Notes: generated by a model not told the origin, from the sequence alone. A stretch of 64,000 nt of DNA from Stromatinia cepivora (GCA_014898415.1 RCTD01000003.1:2108001-2172000); one strand, 5' to 3'. Shown: positions 48,601 to 62,480, numbered from the stretch's first letter. A program made the numbers and translations.

Positions 48601-49891
48601 CAACTTGATTATCTTTAATAAGCTACTAAAGGCGATTCTTCTTCTTGGTATGGTTCTGAAGGTTCAATTCGTTGGTCCGATAGGTTAAAGCGTCGGCGAG
48701 AAGGTTATCTTTTCTAGGACGATATATAATGATGAAATTATAATTGGCTAGAATTTCTGCTCAATAAGCTTATCGAGCATTGAAAGTCTTAATAGTCATG
48801 AAATATTCGAGGGCCTTATAATCAGTATAAACCTTGATTTTATATAATGAACCAACGAGTTCCGTTTTCCAATAATTAAGAGATCGAATGATTAACAGTA
48901 TTTCCTTGTTATAAACTTTATAGTTCAGTTCAACAATAACTATGATTTTGGAGAAATAAACTATAGGAAACCAATCTTCGCTATACTATTATAATAATAT
49001 ACTAACAATTACCTCATCAAATATATTTGTTTCGAGTATATAGGGGAATCGGTGATTATAGTATTGCAGAAGTAAAGCGAAGATAAGCTTTTTCTTCAAA
49101 ATATTGAATACATTTTGGTATACTTCATTGAATACAAACTTAACGTTTGCTTTAATGAATTCGTTAAAAGGTTTCATTATTATATTATAGTCTTTAATGA
49201 ATTATTGATAAAAATTGCAAAAACCAAGGAATAATTGAATCTCTTTCATTGTTATCAGAAAAATCTAATTCTCAATTATCTCAATCTTTTCAAGGTTTAC
49301 CTCTACTCCTTTAGTAAAGATAATAAAGCCCAAGTATTTGATGTATATAATATTGAATTCGCATTTCTTGAAATTCGTTTATAGATCAGCAATTTCTAAT
49401 CGTTCGAGAATTAGTTTGATATAAGTTTAGTGTTCTTCTTTATTCTCAGAATAGATTAGAATATCATCGAGATATACTATATAGAAGATGTTTAAATAAT
49501 CGAATAGAATATCATTTATATAACGCTAATAGATTGCAGGATCATTCGTTAATCCGAATAATACGATCTTGCATTTGTATGATCCATATTGGATTCGAAA
49601 GGTAATATACTTTTCCGAAACAGGATTCATTCTTATATAATGGAAAGCTTAACGAATATCGAATTTGGTAAAGATTTTAGTACCGGAAAACCGGGAAAGT
49701 ATTTCGTCGATCAAAGGGAGGGGATATTGATCTTTATGCATTAAGGAATTTAATAATCTGAAGTCTATACAGAACTTTAAACTACCATTGAGTTTCTTAA
49801 CGAATAGGATAGGTACAGTATAAAAAACTTGATTGAATTTAATGAAATCTTTATTGAGATTATCCATAATATATTCTTTAACGATTTCCAA
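48601..49891 (-). pseudogene. Gypsy G reverse transcriptase and RNase H (decayed)
   Basis: The RT starts near 49891, with VPILFVKKLNGSLKFCIDFR, LLNSLMHKDQYPLPLIDEI and TKIFTKFDIR, then the catalytic [17 protein letters not shown] near 49460. RNase H motifs include TDYKALEYFMTIKTF near 48820 and YRPRKDNLLADALTYR near 48700. The YLDD box is intact, but in-frame stops kill the enzyme. Confidence 0.93.
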
Positions 49892-50742
49892 TTATTCCAG
49901 GGATATCTTGTAAAGTGGGCTATAATGTAAGGTTTGTTCTCCTTCATTTTCCAATATGATTTTATAATCATAAAATCGATTAAAAGGTAAGATATTTGAT
50001 TCGTATTTAGAAAAGGCTCGATGATATTATCGATATTCAAATGGGATTTCAGATTTTGAATCGATTTCGGTTAATATTTGATCGAGTTTCTTTCGAACTT
50101 TCATATTCTTGAATTCGATCAGAGCAACCAATACTCTCTTTTCTGTATATTGTTCGTTTCATTGGAAATCTATTATATCATCGAGTTCTTTCAGAGTAAT
50201 GGTAAAGAGTTCAGTTTGTTCATCTTTTTTGCATTCTAATTGGAACTTATCGGGTTTGAGTACGTATAGATCGAGGACTTCGGACGATATACGGGGGAGG
50301 CATTCGTAGATCTGCAATAATAGTGTGATTGATTGGGAAGGAGGTGGATTGAACTTGAAAGAAATCAGGATCTCTTCCTTTTCAATAAAAGTCTGTATTA
50401 TATTTATATTTGAAGGTTTTTATTGTATATTATTAACTACAATTGATCTGTTTAATTATGAATCTTTTCGATTCTAATATTCTTCGAATTAATCATCTCG
50501 TCGATCAATATCTTATTGGGTTAATTAATCGATTTTTTATTTGCGAAAGGATGATTGGGTAACAAGGAGATTATTCGAATAGGAAATGGTATAGAGTTTT
50601 TCTTTAAACTATTCGAGATATCAATTGAAGTAATCAAACTTCGTTCGAGTTTTTGATAATCAAAGTCTACCTAAAATAATACTATAATTCCTTAATTCAA
50701 TAATAAGGAAAGGGACAAAAGATTGTTCACGGTTATCGATCA

Positions 50743-50980
50743 TTAAATTAAAGAATATGAAATGGATAATAATATAGTCTTATATATCATTATACTTTTT
50801 AACTTCAATTGAAACTTCAAGCAGTATAATTCTGGGTTTAAATATAGGAAATAAACAAATAAGGAGTATAGTATTAATAAAAGCGAATCCATTTGTTCCA
50901 GAGTCAATAAATGCTTTTGATCGATAAATATAACCATTTTTCGAAAGGTTACAAGGGAGGGTGAATGCTTCTCCTTCCAT
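50743..50980 (-). pseudogene. Gypsy G aspartic protease remnant
   Basis: The minus-strand segment reads YRSKAFIDSGTNGFAFINT. The FIDSGTNG stretch is the retropepsin active-site motif (DSG), followed by hydrophobic strands. It sits between gag and RT, as expected. Confidence 0.75.
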
Positions 50981-51039
50981 AAGTTTGGTTAGATTAAGAA
51001 ATCTTATATCCTGTATAACATTTAGAATAGAGATAGAAT

Positions 51040-51675
51040 CTAAATATTTGATTTTAAACGCTTTTTTTCTTCTAAACAGGCATTCTGTATAGCTTCAATT
51101 GTAACTTCTGGATTGAAGTCTTCTTCGGTATCCCGATATTCTTCGAATTCTTCTGCTTCTTCTTGTACTGTCTTGATTTCATTGAGGTTATCGATACAAG
51201 GTATCAATATATATATTGTTCCAGGAGAGGGAGAGAGTGATAAGCATTTGAAGTTCGAATAATTATTGAATGCGGCGGGGCCGGTGTATCCAGGAGGGGT
51301 ATTCCGGGATGGAAATGGTTTCGGGAACGTAAAGGTTCCAAAATTGGAGCTGTTAGAACTCCGAAAGGGTTGCAAGGGGTTCGTAATAACCGTTGGTTTG
51401 CGAGTAGCTACAGAGGCTTTTCGATCAATACAGTATCGGTTTTGTTTTTGTAATGAAATTTCGTTTTGATCTATTTTAATAAGTATATTTGCGAATTCTT
51501 TTATAGTTTTGTAATCTTTAATGAGTATTACTACTACTTGCAAGAGAAAATCGGAAATCTTCCGTTCGAGATCCCTGAATAAAATCTTATCATCAATAAT
51601 CTCCGTTTGGATAGCAAATAGTCTGAACTTCCTATACCATTTTAGAAAGTTGCTATATCGAATTGTATTAAGCAT
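51040..51675 (-). pseudogene. Gypsy G gag remnant
   Basis: A clean 211-codon minus-strand segment, with FLKWYRKFRLFAIQTE and LQVVVILIKDYKTIKEFANI typical of retrotransposon gag, then a Pro/Ser-rich stretch (NTPPGYTGPAA), a damaged zinc-knuckle area and an acidic EEAEEFEEYRDTEEDF tail. Gag continues upstream to about 52500 with more stops. Confidence 0.8.
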
Positions 51676-52764
51676 AATCTACATCTTGTATTGAAAACGA
51701 GTATCATCGACTTCGATTGGGTTCTGATAGATCGCTATAAATTGTTCGATCAATTCGAGTGCTGTAAGTCAGGGCATTTGTATATAAAGAGTATGACAAT
51801 ATATTTGTACTTCCGATTCGGTTTGGTTGATTATGTATACACAATGTTGCATTTCACTTTTAAATGATATAGTATACAGTTCGAATCGTTTTATAATCAA
51901 TAATTACTACAAACTAATTTTAGATTCAATATCATCGTTAAGTTTAGTAGTAAGATTTATAGGTTTTGGTACATATGTATCTTACTGCGAATTATGATTG
52001 ATATAGGAATGCGATCTTAACCGGTTAGGTCAGTTTTTTGAGTGAAGGGACCCCTGATTATTAGATAGATTGTCACTTCCTGAAAGGGAAGAAGAATCCT
52101 TGGAGGGTTTTGGGTGATCAGATCGTTTGATCGAAGTTTTCTTCCTTTAACTTCGGGATCTTTGGGTTTGCTTGAATAAAGATCCTTGAATTTCGATTGA
52201 AAGAATAAAGGGAGTCCCAGATACTGCTGTTGACCTGGATGCCTATATAGGTATCATTTGGGGCTTAGAAGGAGGTTGCACTGTTGCAGAGCTTGTTATC
52301 ATCATAACTTTCAATTATCGATTCTCCTCTTTCAAATTCATAATCATTACATAAAGATCTTATAGTTGTAATGATGATTCGGAAGAAGCAATTGAACTAT
52401 TGGGAGTATCGGTTTTATACATTGGAATTTTCTTTTTACTAGTCTTCTTTCTTCCAATAATAACGTTATCCAATTCTATATTCATATTTTCTTCGAAGAG
52501 TTATTGAAATAATTGAAGAAAAGAAGAGGGTTCCTCAGAATATACTTTCGAAGATTCGGAGCATACAGAAAAAGGAATTCGTTGTATTATAAAAGTAATG
52601 GTACACTTCTAAAAATGTTTATATCTTTGTCGATTAGATTGGAATAGATCTTCTTTTTTTAAATGTAATGTTCGTAAAAGTTCATCTAAGAAGGTATTAT
52701 TAAAGTGAAGTATTATTTGGAAGACCACCAGATGGCCGGATGTTTGTAAATGAATTATAGATAA

Positions 52765-53046
52765 TGTAATGCATAAAAGCTATAATAAAGCTAAATAAAT
52801 AGGGTCAATTATATTCTTTAGAATCTACAATTGAAGAATTATGATTCGTAAGGAACGACTAGATATATATACACAAATACCCATTTGTGGATTGCAGAAT
52901 TATACATAAGCGTTATTAGGGTTACCATTTTACTATACTAAATCGTATGATTCGTAACGCATGCGTACAGATGATCAGTTCATAAATTGATATGGGAGAT
53001 AAGAGGTATCACGTGGTTAGCCTCCTGTGGTTCACGATTCGTGACA
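52765..53046 (-). repeat. 5' LTR of gypsy element G
   Basis: 282 bp. In element sense it starts TGTCACGAATCGTGAACCAC. This end escaped C/T change better than the matching end of the 3' LTR. Confidence 0.95.
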
Positions 53047-53051
53047 TTTAT

Positions 53052-55310
53052 AATAATAATATAGATTTTGACTTTATCGAATATATTGATATAAGGAATA
53101 TAAAGTATAAGTCTATTAATCGTATTATTGAAGTTTTTTATAATATATATGAAAATAATTCAGAGATTATTTCAATTGATTAATCTCAATGTTTCAAAAA
53201 GAAGTATATATATTAGAATAATCAATCAAAGTATTCCATAAAGGAAATCCAGTTATTATAAAGATTGTTATACCCTATACATTCATTTGATCGATTTATA
53301 AAGAATTCGTGGATTCATAATCTCGAATAGATACCTAAAAGAACTCGTATTATAAGGATTGAAATACCCAGGGCTCAGATTAATTCGTTTAAGTTTCAAT
53401 TATATAATTATCACTCGAAATCACTTTTCTTTTGGGAATTATCTGGCTTTTGTATTCTAAAATAATCAGTATATATATAAAGGTAATTATATATATAATA
53501 ATACTATTAAAGGAACAATTCTAATATTAGATTCTATATAGAAATTGTTATATTTCAAAGGATAGATTCAATAAGATTACCTTATTTAAATAATTTTCAT
53601 TTTATATTTTGATCTGATTAATAAGGAATGGATAATATAAAGAAGTATTTTCAATTTGTAATAATTTATAATATAATTATTATTAGAATTAAAGCAAAAC
53701 CATTATTGTTTTCTATTTGATTTATAATCAATAGATTATAAACAATATTATTTCTTCGAATTTATATATTTGTAGTTTCAAAGTTATTTTGTTTTTATTA
53801 TCAATTAGAAGATCATCAAATGGGATATTGATTCAAATAGAATTACGATTTTGAGATTAATAACCTTAAGGCTAGGAAAATCTGATATAAAATCGATTTT
53901 GGATCGGAATCTACAAAACCGATCCTTCTTCAATAAATGTTTATATATAAATATGATGATCAAGGTTTAATCATTTGTTGTTATTTATATTTAATAATAT
54001 AAGGAAATCTTTAAATTAAAAATACTATTAAGATTATTTATATTGTTATATTAATAGATCGATTATTCCGAATCATAATAATAATTATCGTTAAATATGA
54101 TCTCGAAACAAAGCAATACGATATAATCAATATCTTCATCAATATTCTATATAATCTTTTTGATATTTCAATTGTATATTATCTATCTGATAAATACAAA
54201 ATCCTAAACAAAAATATTATAATCGATTAAACTTTGTATAATCTATGAGATTCCCCAACTATATGATTTAGGGATTTCATTTAGATATTCGAAAAACTAG
54301 AATTGATATAATACAAAAAGGAATTATATTTATATATTAATTTAAAATATATCATTATAATTCTTTTTTTGTAAACAATATTCAAATCATTTATTATAAA
54401 AAAAACGAATCAATTATCACAAAGATTATCGAAAAAATCAAAGTTATATATAAGCTATAAGACTTAGGAAACATTAAATGATTTCTAAGTATATGTATAT
54501 TTTATAATCAATTCAAGAAAAAGCTATAATTAATTTATAATATATATATTGAAAAGATTACTAAGAAATTCAAAATAACAAATGGGATAGTAAATATATC
54601 GCTTTTGATAATAATATTTCGGAAAAATCAGGGTTAAATTTCTGTATATATTATAAAAATATATTAAAAGAAAATGGACTCAATATTATATATTACAATC
54701 ATTATAAAAACGGATATGTTATTCATTATTTCACAATTGAATCATTATTTGATTAACCCATCAAGCGATTATATGAAAACTATCGATTATTGTTTACAAT
54801 ATTTATAGAATATAAGATATCTTGTAATCTAATATAGTAATGATCAAATATCACAATTTTTCGTCTTTTCAAATACTTCTTTTACAGATGATTCAGATAT
54901 TCATCGATTATTCTAAGAATATATTATATCCCTTTTCGGTAGTTTAATTATACGAAAAATATTCAAGCAAGATATTATAATTATCTCGATTATTGAAGCA
55001 GAGTTTCTCGGAATTAAGTATATATCAAAAGAAATTATAATAATTTTATATTTCTTAAAAAAGATTAATCTAGTAATAAAAGAGTTTATAACAATCTTCT
55101 GCGATAATTAGTAAACGATCAGATTGGTGATTAATAAGAACAAACGGATCATTACGAAATTATATTATATTGATATTCAAAATATATAATTATATCAAGA
55201 ATATTCAAAAAGGAATTTTTATGTAATCTATTTATTGATCACCAATATAATTACTGATAAATTCATCAAAAATCTTACAAAATAAAAGTTCGAATATTTC
55301 CGATTCTTTT
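53052..55310 (+). pseudogene. Copia A reverse transcriptase and RNase H (decayed, continuation after G)
   Basis: Picks up the frame broken by element G. Motifs near 54110-54190 (YDIINIFINILYNLFDISIV), then DSPTI, the damaged catalytic box ILFFVNNIQIIY near 54370 (VDD changed to VNN, both G-to-A changes) and KVIYKL-DLGNIK-FLSI near 54445-54490, with stops at the dashes. RNase H fragments run to about 55310. The YVDD aspartates are lost, so it is inactive. Confidence 0.85.
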
Positions 55311-56934
55311 TCAATTTATAAGATATGAGCAATAGGATTATAAAACTTAAATAATAATAATCTAAAGTTTAAATAACGATAATTATAAAACTTGAATAAT
55401 AACAATTTGGAACTTATAATTCTTCTTTTTAATATAAATAAAATAAATCCTATTTGATATCCCAGATCATTATACTTTTCTACAACACACTCCAATTCAT
55501 ATACTCTATATTTATTAGGAAATAAAGAACAATCAAAACCGATCATTTCTCCACTCTTCATTTTCTAATTCTTGAAAAAGGATAAACTTTTTTTTAAACT
55601 CAATAATTTGAAATTTAAATAAAAAAATCTTTGGATTATCTATAACAATCAAAAAACAAAGAATAATTAAAGTAACCAGAACTATTGATATTATTGATAT
55701 TACAGGAATCAAAGGATTATCCCTCCTTTCCCTTTTCTTTGAATATACTATCTGTTCTTTTCTCTTTTTCTTCTTTATTATTCTTTCTCTCTTATCCTTA
55801 TTATCGCTTTCTGAAATTATAATATACTTCTTCCATTCAGCCTTTCGAGAACTTCAATAAATAATACAATAAGGAAAGGGGAAACGATAATATAAAAACG
55901 AAAAAACAATTTCTCTCTTCTCTTCGATCTCTAATATCATCTTCATTACAATTCTGTATCCCTATTTAGATTATATAACTAACGATCAGTATCTTATAAA
56001 AATAGAGGGTGAATAAAGAATTTACTTTCGAATTTTGTTAATAAACAATGATATAATAATCTATCAAAGGATAAAGAAAAGCTGACAAAGGAGTATACAA
56101 ATGAATACCATAATTCCAATACCGATGATTATTCGGCTTGAAAGAATCAATAAAGCATTTATTATAGAAATTATATCTCCCAACAATCAACGATTTTATA
56201 TATCGAATATATAAATAATCATTCTTTTCTCTACAATTCCCCTTATCTCTTATTTTGGCTGAAGAACTAATAACTTTCGATAACTTTTTTTTTCTCTCTT
56301 TTTTATTTGATTTATTATTCAAAAAACCTAGTATCAAAAGATCAAATAGATTATTATCATCAAATGAAGAAATCTTCCCTCTTTTCTCTCTTTTATCGAA
56401 TAATCTTTACTTCGACAATTACAAATATAGGATTAATAAAATCTTTCAATTATACAATAGGATTCAAGAACAAAACCTACCTCCAAATTACTACTTGAAC
56501 TTATAACAGGTAATTGATTACAACAAGTAATAGTTCTTTCGATAAAAAGAAACGGTTTTTGAAATAAATAATTGTATATCATTCTAGAAACAGATTTAGT
56601 TAAACCATACTTCCAGAGATCGATATCTTGATTTATTATCTACATTGGATTTATTAATTTTCTTTGTTCGATTTGATAGTTCCTCGAAAGAGTACTGAGA
56701 TCTTCTCTTGCATTCGATTTTTTCAAAGCTTTCTTTTCAACCACCATTTGCTTAGTACAATTAAGATTCGCTTACTTAACCTTCTTAAACCCCGAAATCT
56801 TAGATATAATAATAATCAATAAAAGCTTAATTAAAACAAAAACAAGAATATAAAAAAGAGATCCATATACTTTTAAAAATTCACTCATTTTATTTCGTTA
56901 TTACAATCAATACACTATAGCTTAACAACTACAT
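55310..56934 (-). pseudogene. Decayed antisense reading frame(s) in Copia A, membrane-protein-like
   Basis: On the strand opposite to A's pol, a long frame starts at ATG 56934 (MSEFLKVYGSLFYILVFVLI, a membrane-segment-like start) and runs about 200 codons with only three stops, with normal-looking composition (W, C, Q, R present; e.g. FLFIERTITCCNQLPVISSS). A shift near 56337 continues into the clean 99-codon segment 56038-56337 (IRYIKSLIVGRYNFYNKCF). Near 55560-55940 there is a further segment with a hydrophobic stretch (ISIISIVLVTLIILCFLIVI) and a last one at 55316-55561 (IGFDCSLFPNKYRVYELECV). No family is recognised. It may be a captured or element-specific accessory gene, or one unknown insertion. 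A shorter plus-strand frame (56255-56506) overlaps it, so strand choice is not certain. Confidence 0.5.
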
Positions 56935-57240
56935 ACATTTTCAATTACTACGCTGTAGAATCGATCATTTATCTATATTCTCCCGATAAAAAACTTTCTT
57001 TTTATTATTCAAAATCTTGATTTCGAAGAATATTGTAAATAGCAAATCGAAGACCAAAAGAAATTTGCGATTTATATATAATCAAATTCTTCTCTATTCC
57101 AAGAATACCAAAATCATTTCAGATTTATATATTACACCACTCTTTTATTAATGTTTACCTATAATCACCTCACATATTCATTCACAAATTATATGAATTG
57201 CCACTTTCTATACCTTTCCATTTGTTTCAGATCATCCTTC

Positions 57241-57253
57241 GATCTGGGGGATA
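57241..57253 (+). other. Polypurine tract of Copia element A
   Basis: GATCTGGGGGATA directly precedes the 3' LTR, the expected position of the plus-strand primer. Confidence 0.7.
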
Positions 57254-57562
57254 TATCACAGAAAACTCTATAATCCCCTATATCTTATAAAGGATCAAAG
57301 TGTATATTTTTCAATCGAAATAAAGGATCTACTAACCTTTATTAATCTATTAATTGATAAGATGATCCTAATATCCTGATAAACAAAGATCTAGCCTAAT
57401 TAAGATATATATCGGCTAAATAATTATTCATTTGTTCTATATATATAGCTTTTGATTTATATAATCAAGGGTAAATCATTCAATTCTTTTACTCTACCAA
57501 TCACGTGTACCACCTATTCCCCGATCCCTGAAAGTGCTCTGTAATCATACTATCCCGTGATA
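57254..57562 (+). repeat. 3' LTR of Copia element A
   Basis: 309 bp, starting TATCACAG (TGTCACGG in the other LTR) and preceded by the purine tract GATCTGGGGGATA at 57241-57253. Confidence 0.95.
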
Positions 57563-58374
57563 AATATTAATTCATTATCAATATTTTTGATATTATCGAT
57601 TATCTCTAAAAAAAAGCCTTTTTCCTGATCATTTTGATATATATTTGAATAGAAAGCTATATTCTTGTATTCTTTGATTATATATAAAATCATATATATT
57701 CCATTTTGTATTCTAATATAAATAACTTTCTTATTATCCTTTTTGAAATATATATAATAAAAATTGAATTCCCTTTACAATTTTATTTCGCAGATCCTTT
57801 TTTCTAACAACAAATTTACTCCTAACCCTAATATATATAACACATTTGAGAATAGCATTTTAAAACTATCTTCATATACTATATCCACTAAACTTTAATA
57901 ATAATAATATATTACTTCCCCATCAACCTTTATCCTTCATTTAATAATAAAATCTATTAATCTGAATAATGAAAATTGATCAAATATATATAAAAAAGTG
58001 TCTATATCAATATACTATTTACTAAAGGAAATCTTACTAATAATCTCCTTTATTAAATTGTAATCTTCCTTTATTATATCCTTAATATCAAAATCTAATT
58101 CAAAGATATTATTAACAAGATATATTTGATCTTTCTTATTGAAATAAATCTTCTTCAGATTTAATAATCCCTTTTTTTTTAATAACAAAAATAATTACAA
58201 AAGAATTTGCTAATTCATACTAAATACAAATAATCTCGTATATAATGATCTTCCTTTTGATATAGATTACAAATATTATTTAAGATCTCGAAATCTGATT
58301 TTTAATATCAAAAAATATATTTAAATTCTTTCACAATTTATATTTGCTTTGATCTATTTTTAAAACAAAATTCC

Positions 58375-58516
58375 TTAATTTACAAATATTTGATCTTATT
58401 ATCGATACTAAAACTGATTTGAATATTCAGTATATCCATTATTTTTTAATTTACAAATATTTGATCTTATTATCGATACTAAAACTGATTTGAATATTCA
58501 GTATATCCATTATTTT
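58375..58516. repeat. Perfect 71-bp tandem duplication inside Copia B
   Basis: Two copies of a 71-bp unit (containing GATCTTATTATCGATACTAA) are identical, so the duplication arose after, or escaped, the RIP that scarred the element. Confidence 0.93.
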
Positions 58517-59445
58517 TTGATAATCGATTAAAAGATTATATATTAAAATTAAAAACAAAACAATATCTTAATATACTAATCAACAACTTTTATTTACAAC
58601 CCCTAATTTCCTTTTATACTCTTTCAATTTGTCTTAAACTTTAATAATAATTATATCAGGATAAATATCAGATTGAAATTTGAAGTTCTGGATTATCGTT
58701 ATATATATATTAACTATAATTATACTAACTCTAATATATTTCGATTTAAGATATCTCCAAAATATATATATTATTGAATATTTATCGATAAAAGCTTTAT
58801 TATCATCATTAAATATTATACAAATATATAATAATATATTCGCTTCATCCTTTAAATATTCCGATTTCAGTTCGATATTGTAATATATACGATCATTGAT
58901 CTTATAGATAGATATTATATTGGATTCTGTAATCTATATATATTTGTTTAATATTTGATCAATTATATAAAATCATTCTTTCCCTTTCAATTATATTTTC
59001 GTTTGTTTAAACCATCACTTATAATTATTTTAATCAAACTTCAAAGAATTGTTTAATTCCGATATTATAAAAATTTCTTACTATTTGATAAATATCGAAA
59101 ATAATCTTCAAGTTTTTAAAACGATCTTAAAAAATATATAGCAAATAGATTTAGAATAATAAAGAAATATAAAAATAAAATAATAAGAAAATTCGTAAAA
59201 TCGTATTATAATATGTTTTTTTATAACTATACAAATTTGCTCTTCGCTTTTGCTATAATTCTATATCAGTATTATACAAATTGCTCTCCATTTTAACCTG
59301 TAATATTATAAATTATAAACTGTATTATCATATTTCAATTCTACTTTGATAATATTATATAAAAATTCTGATTTTCACTTTGTTTCACCCCTACTAGCTA
59401 TACTAATCCTTTCTCGATTTGCTTTACTTTTTAATTACTATTATA

Positions 59446-59463
59446 CAATCGGATCTCATAATC
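59446..59463 (-). other. Primer-binding site of Copia element B
   Basis: Directly inside the 5' LTR the element-sense strand reads GATTATGAGATCCGATTG. TTATGAG is complementary to CTCATAA, the tRNA-Met anticodon loop, which points to priming by a tRNA fragment cut in the anticodon loop, as known for Drosophila copia. Element A has the same core. Confidence 0.6.
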
Positions 59464-59629
59464 TATTAACTTTTGATACAGAAAATAGTAATATTATTGA
59501 TTATATAAATTGAATTAAGGATCTATTATTCTAATAGAAATAGAATTGAGGTTATTCCCAAATAAAGTCTATACACCATTGTGATCACGTGACCTCAATT
59601 CTAATCCTATGATGGCCTCATTTCCAACA
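59464..59629 (-). repeat. 5' LTR of Copia element B
   Basis: 166 bp. It is followed, in element sense, by a primer-binding site at about 59446-59463, and bounded on the other side by the ATATA duplication. Confidence 0.93.
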
Positions 59630-59634
59630 ATATA

Positions 59635-61737
<2,103 letters not shown>

Positions 61738-61953
61738 ATGGTAAGGACGGTAAGGATCATGTGCTCACTAGTATTCGTATTAATCCTTTGGTATATATCA
61801 TTATATAGCTTTTCATCTTTTATAGATTCTAACTCTTCAAATAAATCAAAATGTATTAATCAAAAAGAGTTTAATACGTTGTTAATAAGCTTTACTTTTC
61901 TGTATACAATTGTTCTGATATTGATTAATTTTTATAATGATATTATAGATTAG
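61738..61953 (+). CDS. Possible 71-aa protein with two membrane segments
   Basis: Starts with ATG within a GGTAAGGA(T/C) tandem just after the stop of relic C, in a different frame. Two hydrophobic stretches (CSLVFVLILWYISLYSFSSF and LLISFTFLYTIVLILINFY) flank a polar Asn/Ser/Lys loop with one Cys. It is free of stops while its surroundings are full of them, but AT-rich DNA readily yields hydrophobic frames. No family recognised. Confidence 0.25.
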   Translation: MVRTVRIMCSLVFVLILWYISLYSFSSFIDSNSSNKSKCINQKEFNTLLISFTFLYTIVLILINFYNDIID

Positions 61954-62329
61954 GTATTGGGAATTGATATGAAGAGTTATGAGTTTTAAATCTATTTGAT
62001 TTTGTTTTTGTAGTTGAATAAAGATATTTTGTTGTAAAACGAAGTATTTTTATATCAAAGGATAAGTTTCTAATTATTAAATAATCCAAAAGAATTGAAG
62101 GATCAAGAATAGTAATTATCTAATAGCGAATTTGGAGTTCATTTTTTGATTTAATTATTCTGTATTCATTATATATTTATCAAATAATATAGGGTATATA
62201 TTTGAAGAAAACCTGAAAGCATTTTTAAGTTTTTTGTTATATTTATTTTTATATAAAAAATCACCTTATTCATTTACTTTATATAAATTATTAATTATAT
62301 ACGAAATTGATTAATTCAATTTGATTAAT

Positions 62330-62480
62330 TTCATTACTCTGACTGTTTTGTTCATTTCGGTCAAATCTGTTTCGATCAAACCTGATCATTTTAATCAAAT
62401 TTTGGTCAATTTGGTTAATTTGATTAAATTTGGTCAAATTTGGTTAATTTAATCAATTTCGATCAATTTAATCGATTTGA
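62330..62480. repeat. Degenerate GGTCAATTTGGTTAATTTGATT repeats
   Basis: Overlapping 9- to 12-bp words (GGTCAATTTGG, TTGATTAAATTTGG, AATCAATTTCGATC). Similar in sequence and position to the field near the 3' end of gypsy G at 46390-46710; here it lies between relic C and an LTR. Confidence 0.8.

Larger units (their letters stand above)
46003..53046 (-). mobile_element. Ty3/gypsy chromovirus G (minus), inserted in Copia element A
   Basis: A 7,044-bp element with 282-bp LTRs at 46003-46284 and 52765-53046, flanked by the perfect target duplication TTTAT (45998-46002, 53047-53051). A polypurine tract abuts the 3' LTR. The order on the minus strand is gag, protease, reverse transcriptase, RNase H, integrase, chromodomain, i.e. 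a chromovirus. The LTRs differ only by transitions. It is the youngest of the three nested elements, and a second copy starts at 62780. Confidence 0.95.
42234..57562 (+). mobile_element. Copia-type LTR retrotransposon A (plus), interrupted by gypsy element G
   Basis: 309-bp LTRs lie at 42234-42542 and 57254-57562, flanked by the perfect target duplication AATAT (42229-42233, 57563-57567). The PBS is at 42543 and a polypurine tract lies before 57254. Internal order on the plus strand is gag, protease, integrase, [element G], reverse transcriptase, RNase H. After RNase H comes an unusual 1.9-kb region with an antisense frame. Without G the element is about 8.3 kb, large for Copia. Confidence 0.92.
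57568..59463 (-). pseudogene. Copia B gag/protease half (decayed, separated by element A)
   Basis: By position, this 1.9-kb minus-strand segment between the 5' LTR and the insertion of A must carry gag, protease and the start of integrase. I cannot read clear motifs; stops are frequent and GC is very low. A perfect 71-bp tandem duplication lies inside it. Confidence 0.6.
38746..59629 (-). mobile_element. Copia-type LTR retrotransposon B (minus), interrupted by element A
   Basis: 166-bp LTRs lie at 38746-38911 and 59464-59629, flanked by the perfect 5-bp target duplication ATATA (38741-38745, 59630-59634). In its own sense the LTR starts TGTTGGAAATGAGG and ends AACA. Internal order on the minus strand is PBS, gag half (57568-59463), then integrase, reverse transcriptase and RNase H (38912-42228), the Ty1/copia order. 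Element A (42234-57562) is inserted with duplication AATAT in the integrase part. Without insertions the element is about 5.5 kb. It is dead through RIP-type stops. Confidence 0.92.
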
